64,000 nt of DNA from Pedobacter sp. MC2016-14 (lineage in GTDB: Bacteria > Bacteroidota > Bacteroidia > Sphingobacteriales > Sphingobacteriaceae). Position numbers and translations under genes: made by a program. Position 1 is the stretch's first letter. The number at the start of each line of letters is the position of its first letter. The stretch is taken from the NCBI RefSeq assembly GCF_020991475.1, contig NZ_JAJMPA010000001.1, positions 372,001 to 436,000 on the forward strand, given 5' to 3'. Under the pieces are notes generated by a model. It saw only the letters and a list, made by a program, of their open reading frames with translations, had not been told where the DNA came from and did not search any database. Positions 51,956 through 59,752 of this stretch are shown here, piece by piece.

Positions 51956-52609
51956 TTAAACAGATATGAGGCCATTAACAGCCGCATACCAGATTAAAGA
52001 AGTTGTATTTCGGGTACCGGTTTTTTCCAGCAAACTTTGCCGATACCCGTCAATTGTTCTGCTGCTCACAAATAGTTGATCCGCCATTTCTGAAGTGGTT
52101 AAGCCATTTGCCAGCATACGTAAAACTTCCTTGTCTCTTTTGGAAAAATTTAAATCCTGACCCGCGCGGAAAGTTTTAATTTTGGAATTTTCTATCAGCT
52201 TATCCAATAAGTTTTTAGACAGTCCAGTGCATAAATACGTACCACCGCTATGCACATGCTCAATAGCGAACAATAATTCGGCCGTACTCACACTTTTTAA
52301 AAGATAACCAGATACTCCTGCTGAAAAGGCTTCGATAATGTATTTTTCGACATCCAGCATGGAAAGGATGATGACCTTAACTTCTGGTCTGGATTGCTTT
52401 AAAAGTTTCAGCATTTCAATACCATCCATATCAGGCATACTGATGTCTGAGATTACAAAATCTATCTTCGGCAATTGAGCCGCCAAATTCAGTACTTCGC
52501 GCCCACCGGATGCTTCAGCAATAACCTGAATTTTACCATCCATTTCTAACAGCATTTTCAGGCCATTACGCATTACAATATGGTCTTCTGCCAATATTAC
52601 ATTTAACAT
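51956..52609 (-). CDS. NarL/LuxR-family response regulator
   Basis: A 217-aa two-domain regulator: receiver domain (LNVILAEDHIVMRNGLKML with the acidic pair, FVISDISMPDMDGIEMLKLL with the phospho-Asp near 54, VIILSMLD and LLKSVSTAELLFAI with the Lys) and a LuxR-type helix-turn-helix (NFSKRDKEVLRMLANGLTTSEMADQLFVSSRTIDGYRQSLLEKTG, about 150-195). Its cognate kinase may be the soluble PAS kinase at 49630-50820, which has no other regulator next to it; this is inference. Confidence 0.9.
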   Translation of the reverse strand: MLNVILAEDHIVMRNGLKMLLEMDGKIQVIAEASGGREVLNLAAQLPKIDFVISDISMPDMDGIEMLKLLKQSRPEVKVIILSMLDVEKYIIEAFSAGVSGYLLKSVSTAELLFAIEHVHSGGTYLCTGLSKNLLDKLIENSKIKTFRAGQDLNFSKRDKEVLRMLANGLTTSEMADQLFVSSRTIDGYRQSLLEKTGTRNTTSLIWYAAVNGLISV

Positions 52610-52761
52610 TTTGTACTTATTACTTTGAGAACCCTAGTCAAACCAATACAAAAGATAATTTGTATAGATTTGATGCATTAATATTACAAATAACATCTGT
52701 TTATTGGTATTGTTTGACACATTTTCACTTCTTTGTTTGTATAAATTGCAAGGATGACCTT

Positions 52762-53178
52762 TCAACGTACTATCAACCGTTTCATGAGTCTCAATAGTGC
52801 TTCCAAATTAAATGGTTTAGAAATAAAGCCGTCACAATTGTAATGATCCATCGATAATAGGGCGGGATCTAAGGCCGTATAAAGGATCACTGGAATATGC
52901 GCATACTGATCGTTAAGTTTAAGCTGGTGACAAAGTTCCCCTCCGGTAATATCTGGCAGCAGATAGTCTAATACTATCAAATCGGGTTCAAATCTTCTTA
53001 CCAATTGATAAAAATCACATTTCTTAACGCAACATTGCACCTTACAACCCTCAAGTTCAAGCAGGGTTGTGAGTAAATCTTTAAGTTCATCATCGTCTTC
53101 TACAATAAGAATCTTCTTATTTAAGGGCAAAATATTATAAAGTGCCTCCCTGGGAAGCATTGATTTTTCCATACCCAT
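52762..53178 (-). CDS. Single-domain response regulator (CheY-like)
   Basis: A 138-aa receiver: KKILIVEDDDELKDLLTTLLELEGCKV (acidic pair), LIVLDYLLPDITGGELCHQL (phospho-Asp about residue 65), VILYTALDP and GFISKPFNLEALLRLM (Lys-Pro). No output domain, so it works in phosphorelay or by protein contact. It is the last gene before the second polysaccharide locus; the gap 53179-53408 (230 bp) to the next divergent gene shows no gene. Confidence 0.88.
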   Translation of the reverse strand: MGMEKSMLPREALYNILPLNKKILIVEDDDELKDLLTTLLELEGCKVQCCVKKCDFYQLVRRFEPDLIVLDYLLPDITGGELCHQLKLNDQYAHIPVILYTALDPALLSMDHYNCDGFISKPFNLEALLRLMKRLIVR

Positions 53179-53408
53179 AAATAGCAGCTAAGTTAGAATT
53201 AGCTATCCTCCTATCATAGGTGAAGAATACTGAATTTCGCAGCACAATTACCTAAAAATCGCTTTGGCATATATATAAACTGAAAAATGATTGAGACTGG
53301 ATTACGCAAATAAAATGAGGATTTACGCAAGCGAAATGGGTATTTATACGGTAAACAATCATTTGAAATTTATGGTTAAGGAGTAGCAGTTAAACTAAAT
53401 ACAGCACT

Positions 53409-54551
53409 ATGAAAACATCCTATGCCAGTCAACCCAAAAATTTAATTTGTTTCTCCCATCTTCGCTGGGATTTTGTGTACCAGAGACCACAACATTTGCT
53501 GAGCCGTTTTGCCGCTGATGCAAATGTATATTATGTTGAAGAACCCTTAATGGATGCAGAAAGCCAGAATTTCCTTACCCTATCAAAACGCAGTGATACG
53601 CTCACGATAGTGATACCACATATTATTCCTGCTTTAACAGAAGCGCAACAGCATACAGGTTTAACCGCCCTGCTTGACCAATTATTTACAAACATTGATT
53701 TAGACGATTCCATTTTCTGGTACTACACACCAATGGCATTAAACTTTACAGCAAAATACAAACCCCGCCTGTTGGTTTACGATTGCATGGACGAGCTCTC
53801 AGCTTTTAAATTTGCTCCACCTACATTGATTGAACTGGAGAAAAAGTTAATGGCAAAAGCTGACCTGGTATTTACAGGTGGCCATTCTTTATACGAAGCC
53901 AAAAAGCAACAACATGCTAACATTTTTCCTTTCCCAAGCAGCATTGAAAAAGAACATTTTGCTCAATCGCGCAGCCTCATGCAACAACCTGCAGACCAGG
54001 CTATGATTGAAGGGCGGAAGATTGGATTTTACGGTGTGCTGGATGAACGCTTTGACATTGAACTGATTGCCGAACTAGCTACCAAACGTCCGGAATGGCA
54101 GCTTATTTTAATAGGCCCGGTAGTAAAAATTCATCCGGAAAGTCTTCCGAAAAATAAAAACATTCATTACCTGGGCATGAAAACCTATAACGAATTACCT
54201 GAATACTTATCGGGATGGGATGTGGCCATGATTCCCTTTTACCTAAATGAATCAACCCGCTTTATTAGCCCTACTAAAACTCCCGAATACCTTGCAGCAG
54301 GAATTCCGGTAGTATCTACGCCTATTAGAGATGTGGTTAAACCCTATGGCGTAAAAAAGCTGGTCTATATTGGCAGCAGCTGTGATGAATTTATTGAAGC
54401 AATTGACACTGAACTTCATAAATCCTGTAAAAAAGCCTGGCTCCATGAAGTTGATGAGTTTTTAGCCTACTTATCCTGGGACAATACGCATGCAGCTATG
54501 CAGGCACAAATGCGGATGGCCTTAACCGACAAGGTATCTATAGCCAGCTAG
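53409..54551 (+). CDS. Glycosyltransferase, GT1/GT4-like
   Basis: A 380-aa protein beginning LICFSHLRWDFVYQRPQHLLSRFAADANVYYVEEPL, the typical opening of a glycosyltransferase group found beside GH1-type genes in EPS loci. The donor half has KIGFYGVLDERFDIELIAELATKRPEWQLILIGPV and PTKTPEYLAAGIPVVSTPIRDVVKPYG. It is 3 bp from the GH1-family gene, so they should be co-translated. Confidence 0.75.
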   Translation: MKTSYASQPKNLICFSHLRWDFVYQRPQHLLSRFAADANVYYVEEPLMDAESQNFLTLSKRSDTLTIVIPHIIPALTEAQQHTGLTALLDQLFTNIDLDDSIFWYYTPMALNFTAKYKPRLLVYDCMDELSAFKFAPPTLIELEKKLMAKADLVFTGGHSLYEAKKQQHANIFPFPSSIEKEHFAQSRSLMQQPADQAMIEGRKIGFYGVLDERFDIELIAELATKRPEWQLILIGPVVKIHPESLPKNKNIHYLGMKTYNELPEYLSGWDVAMIPFYLNESTRFISPTKTPEYLAAGIPVVSTPIRDVVKPYGVKKLVYIGSSCDEFIEAIDTELHKSCKKAWLHEVDEFLAYLSWDNTHAAMQAQMRMALTDKVSIAS

Positions 54552-54554
54552 CTG

Positions 54555-55850
54555 ATGGAAATCTGGGGAGGGATGGAATGTACCATCAACAGGGTGCAGG
54601 ACCAGTGGTTTGACCAACTGGAGTATCAGGGGCATTACAAACGGCCTGAAGATTTAAAGCTGGTTTGCGATTTGGGCATCTCGAAAATGCGTTACCCTAT
54701 ACTATGGGAGCACCATCAGCCTAAAGAGGGAAAGATCAACTGGGGAAGTACAGCAGCGAGACTAGACATCTTGAGAAAGGCTGGAGTTGATATCATTGCC
54801 GGCCTGGTACATCACGGCTGTGGCCCTGTCCACGTAGAAGTAATGGATGATTCCTTTGCTATTGGATTGGCTGAATATGCCACTGCGGTAGCTAAAAATT
54901 TTCCCTGGATAAACCATTACACTCCGGTTAATGAACCTTTGACTACCGCGCGTTTTGGTGCCTTGTATGGCTTTTGGTATCCGCATCAATCTACCATGTC
55001 AGCATTTTTCAGGATGCTCCTCAACGAATGTAAAGCTACCGTGCTGGCTATGCAGGCGATCAGAAAAATAAACCCTGCAGCCAAACTGGTGCAAACAGAA
55101 GACCTTTGTAAAGTGCACAGTAGCCCTATGTTGAGTTATCAAGCTAATTTTGAGAATGAAAGGCGCTGGTTGAGCATGGATTTGCTTTGTGGAAAAGTAA
55201 ATGAAAGGCACTTTTTCTGGAAGTATATGTTGGATGAGGGCATCCAAAAAACCGAACTGGAGTTTTTTCTAAACCATCCTACACCGCCAGACGTCATGGG
55301 CTTTAATTACTATATCACCTCCGAACGCTTTCTGGATGAAGATATAGATCTGTATCCTGACATCAAAGCGGGCCGCAATGGAAAGCATGTATATGTAGAT
55401 ATTGAAGCGATTAGAACAGATCAGGTAGAGATAGATGGTCCGGAAAAATTGATTAAAGAGGTTTGGAACAGGTACGGACTGCCAATAGCCATTACCGAAG
55501 TACATTTACATTGCAACAAAGAAGATCAGTTGCGTTGGTTCCATTACCTATGGACAACTGCAAAGCGACTAAAATTTCAAGGTATAAATGTATTAAGCCT
55601 TACTGCATGGTCTCTTTTTGGCGCTTATGGCTGGGACAAGCTGCTTACTTTGCCCGGGGGCAATTACGAAGCCGGCGCATTTGATTTGCAATCTGGCAAA
55701 CCACAAGCTACCCTATTGGCAGCTTACATCAAATCTCTTGCTAACGGACAAATCTATGAGCATCCGGCATTGGAAGCTACTGGATGGTGGGCCAGGGATT
55801 CGAGGATTATATACCCTAAAAATGCAAAAGCTCTGGAAACGCTCTTTTAA
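54555..55850 (+). CDS. Family 1 glycoside hydrolase-like protein in an EPS locus
   Basis: A 431-aa TIM barrel. The acid/base Glu is in HYTPVNEPLTTARF (NEP, about residue 136) and the nucleophile Glu in LPIAITEVHLHCNKEDQLRW (ITE, about 317), where GH1 usually has ITENG. ISKMRYPILWEHHQPKEG and GVDIIAGLVHHGCGP are also conserved in this group. In other bacteria such proteins are often fused to an RmlD-like domain; here it is alone. It could trim or transfer sugars during EPS synthesis in the cytoplasm, as there is no signal peptide. Its stop codon overlaps that of the convergent Wzi-like gene by two bases. Confidence 0.8.
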   Translation: MEIWGGMECTINRVQDQWFDQLEYQGHYKRPEDLKLVCDLGISKMRYPILWEHHQPKEGKINWGSTAARLDILRKAGVDIIAGLVHHGCGPVHVEVMDDSFAIGLAEYATAVAKNFPWINHYTPVNEPLTTARFGALYGFWYPHQSTMSAFFRMLLNECKATVLAMQAIRKINPAAKLVQTEDLCKVHSSPMLSYQANFENERRWLSMDLLCGKVNERHFFWKYMLDEGIQKTELEFFLNHPTPPDVMGFNYYITSERFLDEDIDLYPDIKAGRNGKHVYVDIEAIRTDQVEIDGPEKLIKEVWNRYGLPIAITEVHLHCNKEDQLRWFHYLWTTAKRLKFQGINVLSLTAWSLFGAYGWDKLLTLPGGNYEAGAFDLQSGKPQATLLAAYIKSLANGQIYEHPALEATGWWARDSRIIYPKNAKALETLF

Positions 55851-57457
55851 AAGTCGGTATACAGGTTTCTAAATGAAGAACGAAGCCCTAAAGTAAACCA
55901 GCTGGTTTTATTGTTGACCTGTACATTTTTTTCAGTCCTCAGCACAGCACCTAATTCAATCCGCAAATTGTAAAGTGGATTTAAGAGATAAGAAACCCGC
56001 GCGTCGCCATACCATAACACTGTAGCCAAACCTTGCCCGGTAAAATTCCCTACATAACGGGAACCGTCTTCGTATAAACGAAAAATATCTTTCCCATAGT
56101 TTACACCATCCAGGTCATAGCCATATTTTGAATAGTTCAATTGCCCTGAAAATCCAAATCTACCCAAGCGGTAGGAAAGCATACCAATAAATTCACGAAA
56201 ATTTGCCCCTAATGGATGGGCCAAAGGCTCATTGTAATTTGCATAGTTGATGATGCTTTGGTTTTTCTCAGCATAAGTAAAAGGCCGGGCCGAATTAAAT
56301 TCAACCAGGTAATTCAACTGCTTAACGCTAAGCAATTGCGTACCCCGAAGGCCAAGCTGCACACCGTATTTGTTGCGGTAAAAGCCATTCCCGCTCAGGA
56401 ATTCTTTAGCCACAAAATCATCCAGCGCAAACTGACCATAAACGGTGGTGTGTTGTAGTATTTCATATTTTGCTGTTAACCCAAGCATGGCATTGTCCGG
56501 AGAGTCACTTGAAGCCTCAAGGGGACGGAGAAAAATAACAGGATTAATGTAATCCGCATTAAAGCCCCTTCGGTTGCCCTCATCATCTGTACCAGCCCAA
56601 ACTACCGCGTCAAAAAAACCGAGAGATAAACGGTCATTTACATTCCAGTCCAGATAATGAAAAACCGCTCCTTTTGTTCTGTTACCTGTGGCCTCTGAAA
56701 GTTTTTTTGCCGATGGATCCTGCATGCCTGTCCACATGGCCATGTACTGCACATTACCTAAAGTCGCTTTAACCCTAAAAAAGGTGTAGGGAGAAGAGAA
56801 ATCTGAGAGCAACATGGAGCGGTATCCATCCCCGATAAAATTCTTGTCGTGTCCCAGACTGATGTTAATTGCCTTTGCAGGACTGTAAGAAAGCAAAGCT
56901 GTGACATAAGACCAGTCCTTAGTAACGGGGATGACTGCGTTTTCAGTACCGCGGTTATATGACTGGCCTGGCACAACACTATGCTGATCTACATAACGGG
57001 CATAATAAGGCGCAAACCTTCCCTGATTTTCGTAGCCACTGGTATAAAAAGAAAACTTTTTACCCACTGTACCTCCAATCTGATAGCCACGGGTATTGAG
57101 CCAGGTTTTTTCAGTGCTGTGTGTTTCTTTACCGATCAACAAATCGGGCAGAAAATCTGCATATACGGAATACCCCAGCTCGGTATGCTGAAACAAATGT
57201 TCAGCGTACAATTTTCGCTGCAACCAGCTGCTTCCTTTCTCCCTGCTTTTGTAATGCAAAAGTGAATCTGCCGCAGCGGTTAGCAGGCTATCTTCAATGA
57301 GGTAAGGCTTTAAAGAGCTATGAATTCTTGTTTTTACATTATAAACATCAGGATCCAGTTGATGGTAAAATGAAAAAGAATATGGTTGATGAACGGATTG
57401 TGCATGTATACTGACAAAGATCAAACAAAGCGAGAGGAGCAATAGGTATTTTCTCAT
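55847..57457 (-). CDS. Wzi-like capsule assembly outer-membrane protein
   Basis: A 536-aa protein with signal peptide MRKYLLLLSLCLIFVSIHAQ and many short amphipathic strands ending in aromatic residues, typical of a beta-barrel; the last residues (SFRNLYTDF) fit the C-terminal Phe signature of outer-membrane proteins. Conserved blocks include SYSPAKAINISLGHDKNFIGDGYRSMLLSDFSSPYTFFRVKA, as in Bacteroidota Wzi-like (Caps_assemb_Wzi) proteins. It is a paralogue of the truncated gene at the left window edge. It likely ties exported polysaccharide to the cell surface. Confidence 0.82.
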   Translation of the reverse strand: MRKYLLLLSLCLIFVSIHAQSVHQPYSFSFYHQLDPDVYNVKTRIHSSLKPYLIEDSLLTAAADSLLHYKSREKGSSWLQRKLYAEHLFQHTELGYSVYADFLPDLLIGKETHSTEKTWLNTRGYQIGGTVGKKFSFYTSGYENQGRFAPYYARYVDQHSVVPGQSYNRGTENAVIPVTKDWSYVTALLSYSPAKAINISLGHDKNFIGDGYRSMLLSDFSSPYTFFRVKATLGNVQYMAMWTGMQDPSAKKLSEATGNRTKGAVFHYLDWNVNDRLSLGFFDAVVWAGTDDEGNRRGFNADYINPVIFLRPLEASSDSPDNAMLGLTAKYEILQHTTVYGQFALDDFVAKEFLSGNGFYRNKYGVQLGLRGTQLLSVKQLNYLVEFNSARPFTYAEKNQSIINYANYNEPLAHPLGANFREFIGMLSYRLGRFGFSGQLNYSKYGYDLDGVNYGKDIFRLYEDGSRYVGNFTGQGLATVLWYGDARVSYLLNPLYNLRIELGAVLRTEKNVQVNNKTSWFTLGLRSSFRNLYTDF

Positions 57458-57466
57458 TGCCTAGCC

Positions 57467-58684
57467 TTAAACGTTACCAAATCTAATGCGCCGTTCCGGA
57501 ACAACAAAAGCAGCTGCAACAGGAAGAGTTACCTGTTTAACTGGCTCCAGTCTTGTAGGCACCTGCTGGCTCAATTCGTATTTTTCCTGGATAAATTTCT
57601 TTAATTTTTCAATAAATACAGGCTCGTCAAAAAGTTCGGCATGCCGCCTGATAAATTTTGAATTAAATTTCAGGCCTTCAAATTCATAGATAGCTGCTGT
57701 AAGCGATGCTACATCCTGATTTTCGAAAAACAATGCTGTGCATCTGGAGGCATTACCCCGATATGGGATCATGGTTTCTAATACGCCTCCTGCTCCATAA
57801 GCAATTACAGGGCAACCCGAAGCATTAGCCTCCAAGGGCGTAATGCCATAGTCTTCATGCTGGGGAAAAACCAAGGCCCTGGCGCCAGCGTAAAGCGCAG
57901 CAATTTCCTGGGCATCTAAATTAGTTAAAAATGATACGTTTGGCGCTGCAATGCCTCTCAGGTAATTTTCCATGGTACCTTTACCCAATACCACAAGTTT
58001 TTTATCTGGCATTTTATTAAAAGCCTCAATAACAAGATCTACCTTTTTGTAGGGTTCGAAACGGCTTACCACAAGGTAATAATCTTTATCCTGCTCTACA
58101 GGTTTAAATTGATCACATTTTACCGGAGGGTTAATTACAGTGACCCGGCGGTTGGGATGATAGGCTGACTTAATTCTGGGCACAACTTCCTGCGCATTGG
58201 TTAAAAAATAATCGGTACGGAGCGCGCTGACGGCATCCACCTTTCTCAATACCCTGACCACTAGTTTGTACAGCATTTTTTTAATAAAACCAGAACTGGT
58301 CACCTCGTTGTAAGACTCCGGTCGCCAGGCTAATCTAAATGGCGTATGGCAATATGTAACTACCAAGCTTTCATCATCTACACTGACGTATTTTGCACAA
58401 TGCGTAGTAGAAGTGAGCACCACATCATAGCCCTTAACATCCATATTGCGCATGGCCAATATGCCAAAGGGAAAATATAGCCTTTGCATCCACACTACAC
58501 TTTTAGACACCCATTGAAAACCAGAGGTACGGATGTTATAATTGGCAAATTCAGGATAAGTTGCAGTTGGATTGTAAGCCAAAGTATATACATCAGCATC
58601 AGGAAATGCCTTCAACATTGTTAATACGACTTGTTCCGCCCCACCTTTTCGCATCAATTCATCATGAACTATCGCTATTTTCAT
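57467..58684 (-). CDS. Glycosyltransferase, GT4 family
   Basis: The ATG at 58682-58684 (405 aa) is the natural start (MKIAIVHDELMRKGGAEQVVLTML); the frame is open further upstream. GAEQVV is the GT4 N-terminal signature. Donor half: YYLVVSRFEPYKKVDLVIEAFNKMPDKKLVVLGKG and ALVFPQHEDYGITPLEANASGCPVIAYGAGGVLETMI (E-x7-E). This resembles WbaZ/mannosyltransferase-type enzymes, but the sugar is not certain. It lies 9 bp upstream of the Wzi-like gene in the transcript. Confidence 0.85.
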   Translation of the reverse strand: MKIAIVHDELMRKGGAEQVVLTMLKAFPDADVYTLAYNPTATYPEFANYNIRTSGFQWVSKSVVWMQRLYFPFGILAMRNMDVKGYDVVLTSTTHCAKYVSVDDESLVVTYCHTPFRLAWRPESYNEVTSSGFIKKMLYKLVVRVLRKVDAVSALRTDYFLTNAQEVVPRIKSAYHPNRRVTVINPPVKCDQFKPVEQDKDYYLVVSRFEPYKKVDLVIEAFNKMPDKKLVVLGKGTMENYLRGIAAPNVSFLTNLDAQEIAALYAGARALVFPQHEDYGITPLEANASGCPVIAYGAGGVLETMIPYRGNASRCTALFFENQDVASLTAAIYEFEGLKFNSKFIRRHAELFDEPVFIEKLKKFIQEKYELSQQVPTRLEPVKQVTLPVAAAFVVPERRIRFGNV

Positions 58685-58895
58685 ATTTGTTCCTATATAT
58701 AAAGCACCTTTAAACATTTGAATCGCCAAAGACATCAAAAACTCAAACCGAAAAAGAAATAGATTGATTTAAAAAAAGAGAAATACAGTATTTTATGCAA
58801 AAAATACACGTATAATTCAATAAAAAATGATAGATATACGGTTTTACATGATAGAAATACCTATTATCAGACAAAAACTAAGAATCGGCACCAAG

Positions 58896-58929
58896 TTTGG
58901 AATTGTGGTGATTGCAATTGATACCTTTT
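58896..58929 (+). promoter_or_regulatory. Possible promoter of the second wza-wzc operon
   Basis: TTTG (58896-58899) and TACCTTTT (58922-58929) are 22 bp apart, slightly longer than the preferred 19-21, and the -7 matches TAnnTTTG at 7 of 8. The distance to the ATG at 58940 is 10 bp. The 255-bp divergent gap 58685-58939 is otherwise AT-rich and shows no gene. Confidence 0.3.
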
Positions 58930-58939
58930 CCCTGCAAAA

Positions 58940-59734
58940 ATGATTTATAATTTACGTATTCCTATCAAGATCCTCCTTCTTTTTACCTTATTTTTAAACG
59001 CCTGCGTTAGCAATAAAAAAATATCCTACTTCCAGGATATCCAGTCCGTTCAAAGTGCAAGACTGGATACGGTAAGCAATTTCCAGAAACCTTTGATCCA
59101 GCCGGATGACATTTTATCGGTCAGCATTTTTACATTGAACGCGAACACCGCGGCAGTTGTAAACCAAGCGGCCAATCTGCCTACACTGGGCGGAGGACAA
59201 AATACAGCCTTAAATGCACAATCTACCAGTGGTTTTTTGGTAGATGAAAACGGAGAAATTGAACTTACCGCAATCGGGAAAATTAAAGTAGCCGGCCTGA
59301 CCACTACACAGGCCAGGGAGCTGATCAGAGAGAAAGCAAGTAAAGAATATAAAAGCCCTAATGTACAGGTTCGTTTTGCCAACTTTATTGTGACTGTACT
59401 AGGCGAAGTAAATAATCCTGCAGCCTATACGCTACCTAAAGAAAAGGTTTCGATACTGGATGCAATTGGCTTGGCAGGCGACCTGACCATCTATGGCAAG
59501 CGCGACAATATTCTGATTGTTAGAGATATTGACGGACAAAAGCAATATGCGAGGTTAGACCTCAATTCTTCTAAAATTTTTAACAGCCCCTTTTTTTACC
59601 TCAAACAAAATGATGTGATTTATGTGGAGCCTAATAAAGCAAAAACCTCCGCTAACAATGCGGCCAGTGTACAAACTATTGGTGTGATTACCTCTATAGT
59701 GACTGTGCTGATCCTGATCCTTACCAATATTTAA
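58940..59734 (+). CDS. wza: Wza/OPX-family polysaccharide export lipoprotein, second copy
   Basis: A 264-aa lipoprotein (IKILLLFTLFLNAC, lipobox Cys about residue 22) with a Poly_export domain (FQKPLIQPDDILSVSIFTLNANTAAVV), SLBB-type part (FIVTVLGEVNNPAAYTLPKEKVSILDAIGLAGDLTIYGKRDNILIVRDIDGQKQYARLDLNSSKIFNSPFFYLKQNDVIYVEPNKAK) and a C-terminal membrane helix. It is clearly paralogous to the protein at 32917-33687: the last 100 residues are nearly co-linear. It is the first gene of the right-hand operon. Confidence 0.9.
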   Translation: MIYNLRIPIKILLLFTLFLNACVSNKKISYFQDIQSVQSARLDTVSNFQKPLIQPDDILSVSIFTLNANTAAVVNQAANLPTLGGGQNTALNAQSTSGFLVDENGEIELTAIGKIKVAGLTTTQARELIREKASKEYKSPNVQVRFANFIVTVLGEVNNPAAYTLPKEKVSILDAIGLAGDLTIYGKRDNILIVRDIDGQKQYARLDLNSSKIFNSPFFYLKQNDVIYVEPNKAKTSANNAASVQTIGVITSIVTVLILILTNI

Positions 59735-59752
59735 TTCACCCTCCAATCTTCA

